Below the pieces are notes generated by a model. That model worked only from the letters and a program-made list of their open reading frames with translations. It was not told where the DNA came from and did not search any database. 64,000 nucleotides of DNA from JAPLUA01 sp964625855. GTDB taxonomy: Bacteria > Verrucomicrobiota > Verrucomicrobiia > Limisphaerales > UBA8199. The DNA is taken from contig CAZVFC010000049.1 of the NCBI GenBank assembly GCA_964625855.1, forward strand, positions 1 to 64,000. Reading direction: 5' to 3'. A program made the position numbers and the translations under genes. This document shows, piece after piece, positions 18,351 through 26,675 of the stretch; position 1 is the stretch's first letter, and every line of letters begins with the position of its first letter.

Positions 18351-19610
18351 CTAATGTGCCCTGAGGGCCTGCCAGATTTGCTCATTTAGCTGGGGAAAGT
18401 AGCAGTGGAACAAGAGACTCTTGGTTTCCCCGGTCAGAAGGTCAAATTCCGCCGTGAAGTGTCCCCGCATGTTTTCCATTTCCTCGTCCGCGTTGGGTTG
18501 CGGTGGTAGTCGGCGCCAGCAGACGTTAGCCCGTGTGAGCGAGCGACCTGCCGAAAACTCGGTTGGGGAAATCCGCTTCGGGCTGGTTTGCTCGAAGAAG
18601 GCACCGGGCAGGCCCAGGCGCGTGGAGATACGGGCCTGGAGACTTCTTAGCAGCTCGTCCAAGTGCTTGGTTGGTTGCCCCTCGAATCCACCCCGAAGGA
18701 GGCTTCCGGTAGTCGTACCGCCCTCGGCGAAGGCAGCATCGGAACCATGATGGCTGAAAACGGTTCCGTCAATTGAATCAAAAAAGGCACCATTCTTGAA
18801 CTTGATGCGACAGAATGGAGCAATGCACACGCCGTTGCTGTAGATGCCCCATCGTGACCAGAGAAAGGTCTCGTCCCAGTCAACGCCGGCGAGGGTCCTC
18901 TGGCTGCCAGGCTGCAACTCCAGCTTGCCGCAAAAGCTCAGCCAGTTCGTAATCGCTTGGCTGACATAATCTGCCGTTGGTTTCGGTGAGTTGGCATGCT
19001 CGGACCTGCGCGTCGGCTTAGGCAGTTCCGGGGCGTGGACCTTCCTCTTTATTTCCTCCTGAAGAGCGCGGTCGAAGAACTCCTCTGCCCAGAGGTCGAG
19101 GCAGACGATTTTTCCCGAGCGGCCATCGATTTCCACCTGGGCAGCAGTGGTAGCCCCGAGACGTTTGTGCGGCCAGCTCACCCTGAAGAACGGAATGCGC
19201 TTGCCTTCCAACTCGCTGGCGTATTGGACTCGGGGAGGTCCGTCCCGCAGGGGATCACCGTTCTTGACAAGGCGCCGAAGGGTTTGCTCGGCGAGCTGCA
19301 CAACATCGTTCGACGTTAATGTCGTGGTCCCGGCAAACATCGGCACAAGGGCAGGGTCTTGGAGCGTGAAAAACGAGCCGGGCGATGAGTAACCGTAAAT
19401 GGCGCCGTCCCTTATCCAGAACTGCGTTCCGTTGTGGTGGGTCAGGACAAGGTGGACCGCCCAACCCGGCCCGGAACCGGGCCTGCCGATGACGCACCGT
19501 TCGAGGTCGCTAGCCTGCGTGGGCACAGCGAACGGTGCAACCGGCACGACGTTCGTGAAGCTCGCGATCATTGAAAACGCGATGCTGAGGAGGGCATTAG
19601 TATCAAGCAT
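18351..19610 (-). CDS. hypothetical protein, 419 residues
   Basis: I do not recognise a family. The first 30 residues are hydrophobic enough for a signal or anchor (LLSIAFSMIASFTNVVPVAPFAV). Two similar halves may be present. The first has NDVVQLAEQTLRRLVKNGD followed by AQVEIDGRSGKIVCLDLW; the second has ADYVSQAITNWLSFCGK followed by AEFDLLTGETKSLLFH. Each half pairs a helix with a strand reading like ID-GRSGK or LLTGETK, reminiscent of PepSY/YcdB-type domains, but this is only a pattern impression. It lies 15 bases after the 1635-residue secreted protein and is probably co-transcribed with it. Confidence 0.6.
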   Translation of the reverse strand: MLDTNALLSIAFSMIASFTNVVPVAPFAVPTQASDLERCVIGRPGSGPGWAVHLVLTHHNGTQFWIRDGAIYGYSSPGSFFTLQDPALVPMFAGTTTLTSNDVVQLAEQTLRRLVKNGDPLRDGPPRVQYASELEGKRIPFFRVSWPHKRLGATTAAQVEIDGRSGKIVCLDLWAEEFFDRALQEEIKRKVHAPELPKPTRRSEHANSPKPTADYVSQAITNWLSFCGKLELQPGSQRTLAGVDWDETFLWSRWGIYSNGVCIAPFCRIKFKNGAFFDSIDGTVFSHHGSDAAFAEGGTTTGSLLRGGFEGQPTKHLDELLRSLQARISTRLGLPGAFFEQTSPKRISPTEFSAGRSLTRANVCWRRLPPQPNADEEMENMRGHFTAEFDLLTGETKSLLFHCYFPQLNEQIWQALRAH

Positions 19611-19625
19611 TTCTCATTCTTAGCG

Positions 19626-22600
19626 TCACTGGGCCCAGTCAGTGGCGTGGTTGTACTCGTTAAACTTGATGTCACCGTAGCCGAACACCTTCAGGCACGT
19701 CTCGGGCGTAAAGAAAGCGGTCACAGTGGAGCCGTCAGGTTGCGGGATTTCAAGTGTCATGTATCGCGTTGGGGGGTCGGCGAAGATGCCAAATGCCAGG
19801 GAGTTGGCGTCCCCGATCGCCTGCAGAAGCGTCCGGCCGAAGGCCCAGCTTGCCAGGAATTGGCTGTGCCAGTCACACAGGGCCTCGTAGCACTCCAACT
19901 CGCACTCTTGACCTGTGCGGTCGTCGAGAACGTGGTTGTTAGCGAAGCAATTATAGGGCGTCGCCTTCCAGCCGACGAAGGCGCCAGGCCTGAAACCTGT
20001 TGCGTAGTAGTAGTTGATGTCTATCGGGAGGGCTGGTGGCGGCTGGACGTCGGACGGTGGGTAGACCGGCAAAGCCAGTTCGGTGTCGGTGGCCCCAAAG
20101 GCACCCAGCAGGCCACCGAGGGCAGTTTCGCAGCCATCAAGGAATACGAAACGGTAGCGGTGACGAATATTCTCGGCGTAATCTCCGGTTCCAAGGTCCA
20201 GGAAGAGGGACGGATTTCCGTGGCCCGCGCCGTAAAAGTTGCGCACGATAGGGCTGCTAAGCCACGCGAGGAGCTGATACTTGTCTTGCGGATGGGGCCC
20301 AGTACCTTTCGTTGAAGGAAAGGTCTGCTTCCTGCCAAGCCTTAGGGGCCAAGTCTGCGCCAGCGCCGGGTTGCTGGGGGAGGGATCAGCCGCAATGGTG
20401 ACGGCGGTCCCGGAGAGGGGCCCGCAGAGCCGCCACCCGGAGCCGAGTTGTACGCCGTGGTACCAGGGGTCGTTATACGCCAGCGTGAGGGGATTGATGT
20501 TGTAGCTGTTCTTGTCCGCAATAAGGGACCAGCTGACGACAGGTGTACCGTTCAGGGTGAAGTCCAGGTCCTTGAAGTCAACCAAGTTGTCCGCGTATGC
20601 CGCAGCCCACCAGCCGGGGCTAACTACCGATGGCCATGGCGTGAATTGCCGCGTGTTGGCATTAGCGACCGCTGACCCGGAACCTTCTCCAGCGGCGTCC
20701 GCTAACTCGGTGAGGGAGTATATGTTCGGGTCGGTGTTGCCGTCGCCGAAGCCGAGATTTGCAGTGGTTTCGGAGTACGTGATCGCGCCGTTGGTGGGCG
20801 AGCCCTCGGTATACGATGTCTGTATCCATGGGGCAAAGGGGTCGGGGGCCTTTGGGTATCCGGAATTGAAGAACCAGATTGTATAGTTGGTGACTGACGG
20901 AGGCACTTCCATATTTACTGCGAGGGATTGTCCCGCTGTGCGCTCTGGATGTGGTTGACGCGCTGCATTTGTGACAGCAAGCACAACGGGCGGCGAAAAA
21001 GCGCTTCGCAGACCGTCGGCGTCGGGCAAGGAGTAGGCGACCGAAAGCGCGTGCTGGCCATCTTCGAGGTAGCGGGTGTCGATCTCGACTTCCGCGAGTG
21101 AGCCTGCCGGGTCCTTGACTGCGAGTGATCGTGTTGGAACGGAACCGTCCGCCAGAGGGCAGACTGAGCGAATGGCCAAAGCGTTGGTACCGGGATTGAT
21201 TCGGAGTAGGACAAGGCCGCTCACGGTTGAGTTCTGCGCCGGGGAGAGAATCACGAGGGACGTTGCATTGGTTGTTTGCCAAGGTACCTCGTTCGTCTCC
21301 TCAGTGCCATTGCCATTGCGGTCGGCGAGAAAGTCGGGGACGCCGTCGCCGTTGGCGTCGGGCACTCCGCCGGAAGCGAGGCCTAAGTAATGTGGGCCAA
21401 TGGAGACCTGGCCGGCCGCTTCCTTCACGCTGTTCGTGCGGCTGGCGAAGTGGTACTCGCCGGCGGCTGCCGCCGAACGTGATCCTTTCGCGAGCAGGTT
21501 CGCTGCCGCTGTTGGCAGGTAGAACATGCCCAGGGGGCCGCTTTCGTAGGAGAGGCTCGGGAGGTCGGGGTCGGTGGTAGTGGGTGCTGCGGGTGTGAGC
21601 CTTCCGCCGCCGTTGGGAACGATGCTCATTCCCACATAGACGTTGTGATGGTTGGTGCTGATGGGGCTATTGAGGAACCATTGGTCGTAGTTGGAGTAGA
21701 AGGTGACATAATCGAAGATGTTGTCAGTGAAGCTCCAGCTACTGGAACCTTCCACAGGACGAAGCGCCATGAAGCACTGGTGGAATAGGTTATTGGCGGC
21801 CGTGACCTGGGCGCTGCAGGCGGAGGCCTGGAAGTAATACTCGTAGGCGCCCCCGTCGAGCATCCAGACCTCACAGCGGTCAAACACGGTGTTGCGGAGG
21901 GTGAATTTGCGGCCTGCAGGGCCGCCGTCGTCATAGACAAACCAACCTCCTTGAAGGAGACACCCGTCGAGCTCAAGGTTGGAGATGATCGAATAGGACT
22001 CGGGGTCGTAGTCGAGGGAACAGAGGTGCGCGTTGCACCCCGCCGAGATGGTGGGGAAGTCGGCGTAGTGGAGCCTGACCTCAGGATAGGGGGCCGCGAG
22101 GCCGCTGAAGAAGCCGAGGTTTCTCCAATTGAGCATTGGTCCGTCCGGTGCGAGGTCGCCGACGGGACTCTCTTGGACGCCTTCCAAATGAGCAAAGATT
22201 ACGTGATTCGTAGGAAGGCCGTTGACGTTAAGGCGCCCGCCCGGGTTGAGGCGAATACCCCAGTTGGCCCACCAATAGGGATAGCCGACCAAGGCGAGGA
22301 CGGTCCCCGGCTCAATATTGAGAGTGGCGTTGTTCACGGTGGCGAGCATCAGAACATGGTCAACCACGGGGTAATGGTATCCTAGGGCGGCGGCGTTGGG
22401 ATCACGGATGGCTGTTGGGCCAATTGTCGTGCTGGAGTTGATGTCGTCGGAGAGCAGGTCCGGTGGGACGGTGGTCGTCATTTGGGCGAAATCGTTCTTG
22501 AGGCTCGAAGCCACGTTGGTGGTACCGGCACCGGTGAAGGGGGAACCATCTCGCAGGTAGTAGGCCCCCTGACCGTTAACAATGTATAGGAACGGGTTGC

Positions 22601-24533
22601 CCTGGCCGTCAACACCACCGGTTGGTGCAAATGGCGATTGGTCATCACTGGCTCCGCCTGTCCCGAACGGTGGTGTGTGGTCGGTGTAGAACCCGTTGTT
22701 GCTTCCGTCCAGACCGGCGCCATCCCCCAGTGACGTGGTGTCGCCAAACACAGAGTTCGTGACGAAGAACCCTAGCGCGCTGGAGGTGGTGTCTGACACG
22801 AAGGTGTCACAGTGGTCAACCGTAAGATGGTTGGCCGACCCGCGGAAGCGGGCTCCAGTGATGGCCTTTCCCACGTCACTGAATAGCACGTTTGCCACGT
22901 CAATCTGGCAGGGGTGGTTTGTGATACCATCGCTGACCAGTCCGGCGGCACAGTGCAGGATCTGCGCGTGGCGGAGGGTGCCAAGCACGTCACGACTGGG
23001 GTCTCCGGAATAATGGATAGCAGTTTGCGCGTAGGTGATTCTAACATGCTTCAGCGCGATGTTCTGTGAGGAATTTACGTCCAGAGCGATGGGTGCGTAG
23101 AAGTTCGTGGGTGTGCCGGAAGAACTGAGGATGGGCCACCCAAGCATGTCATCATCCGCAGCCGTGAAGATCGCCGGGCGCCATGGGGTGGTTTGACAGA
23201 CGAGTGAGCCTCGGATGACCAGCGTCGCTCCGGCGTTGGTAGCGTACTTGACCACGGCCCCGCCTTCAATGGTCGTTGCGCCGTAGAGGTCAACAGGGCC
23301 AGCGGTTCCGTCAACGTAGTAGGTTTTGTCGCCTTTGAACCTGTAATCCTGGCGCGGACCAACGAGAACAGTGGCAAATTCTCCGCTGTTTGTAACCGTG
23401 AGGACTGCATTTGAGCTGACGGCTGAGCCGAGCAGGTTGAACACCAGCACGGAGTAGGTGCCTGCTGCGGTTGGGCTGATGTTGTTTAAGGTCAGAGAGG
23501 GATCAGTGGCGCCGGTGAGATTTGTAGTCGCCAGTCCCGGAGCCGTGAATTGCCACTGGTAGGACAACGGCAGCAGCCCATTAGCCTGAACGGTGAAGGT
23601 GACGCTGTCTCCCTCAAACACGGTCTGGCTGAGTGGCTGGGAAACGATGACTGGAAACGGGTTGGGGTCTGGCGTGTTTGGGTCGGTGTGGGTTACCAGC
23701 AGTTCTATCGCGTCGCTCAACCCGTCACCATCCGCATCGTTGGTTCGGGCGAGTCGGAAGTATGCCTGGGCCGCCGGCAGGTCCGGCACAATTAGGTTTG
23801 TGTCGCCAAGGGAAGTACGAAGCAGCCAGTACCAATTGGTGAGGTTGAGGCCAGGACCGTCTGCACTCAGAGTTGAGGTCATCAGTAGGTCATAAACACC
23901 GGTCGTGGCCTCGGTCTCCGGAGGGTGGACGACGAGGAAGCCGGTAGCATTGGTGACGGTGACCATCTCCAACCAGAGGTCCTCGGCAGTGTAGGAGAAG
24001 GCCATTGGTCCGAACACGCCGCCGCCCTCGAGGCTCAGGCGACCCATCTGGTCGGTGGGGTGCAATTCGGCATAGGCTTGCCTGGCCTGGACCTGAGCGA
24101 CGAAGGTCTGCAGCTCGTCCGCTTGAGCCTGCACGATTGAGGCGGTGGTCATTGAGCTCAGGGCTCTACGGTTGTACTGCGCCTGTGGCGAAATCACCTG
24201 GCCTGCGGTCAGGTCCACGAGGAACTGGCCGCCGCCGACGGGATCGCCGATAGCGTAGACCGGTGCGTTGGTGTCCATGGGTGGAAATGGGAGCGGCGCG
24301 CCCAGACACGGAAGCGAACTGTGCACTTCCCAGAAGGTGCCGAAGACTGGGCGCTGGTCGGGCGGCACGAAGGGCAGCGACATGGCGTCGGCCACGACCG
24401 CGACTACGGAGTCGGGCGGCTGTTGGTTGGGCTGGGATTGGGCCTGGGCCATACCGGTGGTGATGGCCGGCGCGAGGAGGCAGGCCAGCGTGAATGTCGT
24501 CGCGATTGCGACCGCATGTTCTGAAAGTTTCAT
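19626..24533 (-). CDS. giant secreted multidomain protein with C-terminal caspase/CHAT-like domain
   Basis: A 1635-residue exported protein. After a signal peptide it has a helical N-terminal stretch (SIVQAQADELQTFVAQVQARQAYAE), a calcium-type DADGDGLSDAIELL segment and an Ig-like repeat (VTFTVQANGLLPLSYQW). A long beta-helix region with repeated F/V-turns then spans about residues 390-1080, followed by another DANGDGVPD loop. The C-terminal 250 residues look different: FYGAGHGNPSLF (His1438) and, thirty residues later, YRFVFLDGCETALGG (Cys1468). A strand-H-G followed by strand-D-x-C is the catalytic dyad pattern of clan CD proteases (caspase, gingipain, CHAT). This could be a surface protease fused to an adhesive stalk. 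The dyad assignment is inference from motifs; the rest is secure. It is the first gene of a four-gene minus-strand run. Confidence 0.75.
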   Translation of the reverse strand: MKLSEHAVAIATTFTLACLLAPAITTGMAQAQSQPNQQPPDSVVAVVADAMSLPFVPPDQRPVFGTFWEVHSSLPCLGAPLPFPPMDTNAPVYAIGDPVGGGQFLVDLTAGQVISPQAQYNRRALSSMTTASIVQAQADELQTFVAQVQARQAYAELHPTDQMGRLSLEGGGVFGPMAFSYTAEDLWLEMVTVTNATGFLVVHPPETEATTGVYDLLMTSTLSADGPGLNLTNWYWLLRTSLGDTNLIVPDLPAAQAYFRLARTNDADGDGLSDAIELLVTHTDPNTPDPNPFPVIVSQPLSQTVFEGDSVTFTVQANGLLPLSYQWQFTAPGLATTNLTGATDPSLTLNNISPTAAGTYSVLVFNLLGSAVSSNAVLTVTNSGEFATVLVGPRQDYRFKGDKTYYVDGTAGPVDLYGATTIEGGAVVKYATNAGATLVIRGSLVCQTTPWRPAIFTAADDDMLGWPILSSSGTPTNFYAPIALDVNSSQNIALKHVRITYAQTAIHYSGDPSRDVLGTLRHAQILHCAAGLVSDGITNHPCQIDVANVLFSDVGKAITGARFRGSANHLTVDHCDTFVSDTTSSALGFFVTNSVFGDTTSLGDGAGLDGSNNGFYTDHTPPFGTGGASDDQSPFAPTGGVDGQGNPFLYIVNGQGAYYLRDGSPFTGAGTTNVASSLKNDFAQMTTTVPPDLLSDDINSSTTIGPTAIRDPNAAALGYHYPVVDHVLMLATVNNATLNIEPGTVLALVGYPYWWANWGIRLNPGGRLNVNGLPTNHVIFAHLEGVQESPVGDLAPDGPMLNWRNLGFFSGLAAPYPEVRLHYADFPTISAGCNAHLCSLDYDPESYSIISNLELDGCLLQGGWFVYDDGGPAGRKFTLRNTVFDRCEVWMLDGGAYEYYFQASACSAQVTAANNLFHQCFMALRPVEGSSSWSFTDNIFDYVTFYSNYDQWFLNSPISTNHHNVYVGMSIVPNGGGRLTPAAPTTTDPDLPSLSYESGPLGMFYLPTAAANLLAKGSRSAAAAGEYHFASRTNSVKEAAGQVSIGPHYLGLASGGVPDANGDGVPDFLADRNGNGTEETNEVPWQTTNATSLVILSPAQNSTVSGLVLLRINPGTNALAIRSVCPLADGSVPTRSLAVKDPAGSLAEVEIDTRYLEDGQHALSVAYSLPDADGLRSAFSPPVVLAVTNAARQPHPERTAGQSLAVNMEVPPSVTNYTIWFFNSGYPKAPDPFAPWIQTSYTEGSPTNGAITYSETTANLGFGDGNTDPNIYSLTELADAAGEGSGSAVANANTRQFTPWPSVVSPGWWAAAYADNLVDFKDLDFTLNGTPVVSWSLIADKNSYNINPLTLAYNDPWYHGVQLGSGWRLCGPLSGTAVTIAADPSPSNPALAQTWPLRLGRKQTFPSTKGTGPHPQDKYQLLAWLSSPIVRNFYGAGHGNPSLFLDLGTGDYAENIRHRYRFVFLDGCETALGGLLGAFGATDTELALPVYPPSDVQPPPALPIDINYYYATGFRPGAFVGWKATPYNCFANNHVLDDRTGQECELECYEALCDWHSQFLASWAFGRTLLQAIGDANSLAFGIFADPPTRYMTLEIPQPDGSTVTAFFTPETCLKVFGYGDIKFNEYNHATDWAQ

Positions 24534-25051
24534 AGACTACATTTGGCTTAGTTATGCTATCCTCTCCGCTGCGTCCCTTTCAGCGGAACTGATGGTACAC
24601 GGGACGGATCAAGGGTCAAGGGGGAAGTCTTGCCAAAATACACAGCCTACTCGGTGGGAGGGGTTTGCCGTTCCTGCGCGGGTAACAACACCTGCAGCGG
24701 CCCTGCCACCATGCCGGTGTCGCCCTCACCATTGATACTCCCGGCGTGACTGGCCCGTGCCGCCTTAGCAGGACCAGCGGCTGCGGTCGGAGTTGAGGAA
24801 ACTCCGGGGCTTGCGCGGAAACGACGTTGTTCCAAACTCGGGCAGAAGTTCGGTTCAGGCCTTCTGCCGCTTCCTGACACGGTAAGGGACGGCGTCTTCT
24901 TTGACGTGGAAACCGATTTCAGGCTCAGTGCTCCGGGTCGCAAGTCCGGTGACGTATTAAAGTGCGGGCGTTCGTGGGCGCGAAGCGTTTGGAGTGCGCG
25001 GAGCTTGCTTCCGCTTTCCGAGCGCCCGCTTCACCCTGGCGCCCGCAAGCG
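24534..25051. other. intergenic region with a possible dispersed repeat
   Basis: No gene is supported. A minus-strand reading at about 24868-24930 (FHVKEDAVPYRVRKRQ) resembles the tail of some lost protein but is too short to name. Around 24975-25020 an inverted motif CGGAGCTTGCTTCCG is embedded in a sequence reading RLECAELASAF, a style of palindromic repeat common in Verrucomicrobiota genomes. The promoter of the giant protein gene must lie near 24540-24600, but I see no clear hexamers. Confidence 0.4.
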
Positions 25052-26662
25052 TTAGTTGTTGTGAGGCTCAAAGTCGGACTCGTTGACCCACACCGGTATC
25101 CGCTTCTCGCCGGCCATGAAGCGATGGTAGAAATCGCGGTAGTTCGGGTCGGAGTAGGGAAACTGCTCGAATAGTTCGCCCTTCCCAAACATGCGGGGAT
25201 CATCCTGGGCTTTGAGTTCTCGGAACAGTTGCTTCTGGAGCGAGGTTTCGAGGGCCTTGGTCTGGGAGCGGCCGGCGAGGTTGACCAGGCAATCGGGATC
25301 CTGCTTGAGGTCGTAGAGCTCGGTTGCGGGGCGTTTGCCGAAGCACAGCGCCCAGTGGGCGTCGCTGGCATCACGGCGGTGGGCCTTGAGGATCTGGGTC
25401 TTGGTCGGGCTGGCGTCGCAAGTGAGATAGCCGGTTTCGGGATTGCCTGCCGGCCAGCGGGACGGCTCGAAGTTCCGCAGGTAGAGGGCATCCTGCTTCA
25501 CGATGCCGCGAATGGGGTAGCCCCAGTCGTTCGGGCGTCCGACGTCGTGGCGCTCCTTGCCGAGCAGGACGTAGTCCCGAGCCGGTTCAACCCGGCCGGA
25601 CTTTTCGGAGGAGAGGATGGCGGTGAAGCTTCGGCCGGCGGGCGGCGCCATGCCGGTCCGGGACCAGCGCACGCCGGCCAGTTCGACCAGCGTTGGGGCG
25701 AGGTCAACGAAGCTGATATAATCCTCCACCACCCGGCCGGCTTGGCGGATGCCCTGCGGCCACATGATGGCCAGCGGGAGATGATTGGAGTCCTGGTACG
25801 ATTGGCTTTTGGTTCGCGGAAAGGCCATTCCATTGTCGGACGTGACCACCACGACGGTGCGAGCGAGCGCCCCGGAGTCCTCCAGCATTGCCAGCATGCG
25901 CGACAAGTGCCGGTCGAAATGCTCGACCTCGAACGCGTAGTCCAGCAGGTCGTTGCGGACGGTTTCGTTGTCCGGCCAGCAAGCCGGCAAGCGGTTCACG
26001 TCCGCAAGCGCCTTGCCCCCTTTGGCGACCCCGCTGCCGTACTCGAAACGGCGGTGCGGTTCGTAGCCGCCGTACCAGAAGCACCAGGGCGTGTCCTTGG
26101 GGGCGGCTTGGAGGAAATCGTCGAAGTTGGCGGCATAGTCATTGGCGGCAATGCCCTTGGCCGGAGGGGTGGCTTTGCGGTCGTTGAACTCGCGGCCCGT
26201 CATCCGGCGCGGCTGTCCGGCGGCATTGGTCGCCACGCCCGGCCCCCACCCTTTGGCGGTCATGCCGACGAAGTAACCGTGCTCGCTGAGGGCCTCGGGG
26301 AAGGTTTTAAACTCGGGCGGGAAGAAGCAGTAATGGTTGCACGCGGCCTTAAGCTGCCAGGGGTTGCGTCCGGTCAGGATACAGGAGCGCGATGGGGCGC
26401 ACTTGGCGTTGGGCGTGTAGGCGCGGGTGAACAGGACGCCCTGGCTGGCGACGCGGTCGAAGGCGGGCGTTTTCACCCAGTTGCAGCCGTAGGCTCCGGC
26501 GTGACCGTAAGACCAATCGTCCGCGACCGCGATCAGGATGTTGGGTTTGGGAGCGGCGGCCAAGGCTCCATTGGCTGCGACCATGGCCCCCGCCAACAGC
26601 ACAATTCGCGGAAGGGGCAGGCGTTTCGAGGAGAACCGACGGGACGCGCGGGCGAGAAACAT
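25052..26662 (-). CDS. secreted formylglycine-dependent sulfatase
   Basis: A 536-residue type I sulfatase with signal peptide (IVLLAGAMVAANGALAAAP). The metal-binding start NILIAVADDW (Asp48, Asp49) and the formylglycine motif CAPSR at Cys88 with SCILTGR are intact; VVVVTSDNGMAFPR is the second metal-binding DN pair. Such enzymes remove sulfate esters from glycans after a maturase converts the cysteine to formylglycine. The C-terminal part with YDLKQDPDCLVNLAGR is typical. It sits 13 bases downstream of the Ig/sulfatase/LamG gene and is the last gene of the operon that begins at the LacI-type operator at 32256. A near-identical truncated copy lies at 15063-16051. Confidence 0.9.
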   Translation of the reverse strand: MFLARASRRFSSKRLPLPRIVLLAGAMVAANGALAAAPKPNILIAVADDWSYGHAGAYGCNWVKTPAFDRVASQGVLFTRAYTPNAKCAPSRSCILTGRNPWQLKAACNHYCFFPPEFKTFPEALSEHGYFVGMTAKGWGPGVATNAAGQPRRMTGREFNDRKATPPAKGIAANDYAANFDDFLQAAPKDTPWCFWYGGYEPHRRFEYGSGVAKGGKALADVNRLPACWPDNETVRNDLLDYAFEVEHFDRHLSRMLAMLEDSGALARTVVVVTSDNGMAFPRTKSQSYQDSNHLPLAIMWPQGIRQAGRVVEDYISFVDLAPTLVELAGVRWSRTGMAPPAGRSFTAILSSEKSGRVEPARDYVLLGKERHDVGRPNDWGYPIRGIVKQDALYLRNFEPSRWPAGNPETGYLTCDASPTKTQILKAHRRDASDAHWALCFGKRPATELYDLKQDPDCLVNLAGRSQTKALETSLQKQLFRELKAQDDPRMFGKGELFEQFPYSDPNYRDFYHRFMAGEKRIPVWVNESDFEPHNN

Positions 26663-26675
26663 GCGGGTGTTTCCT

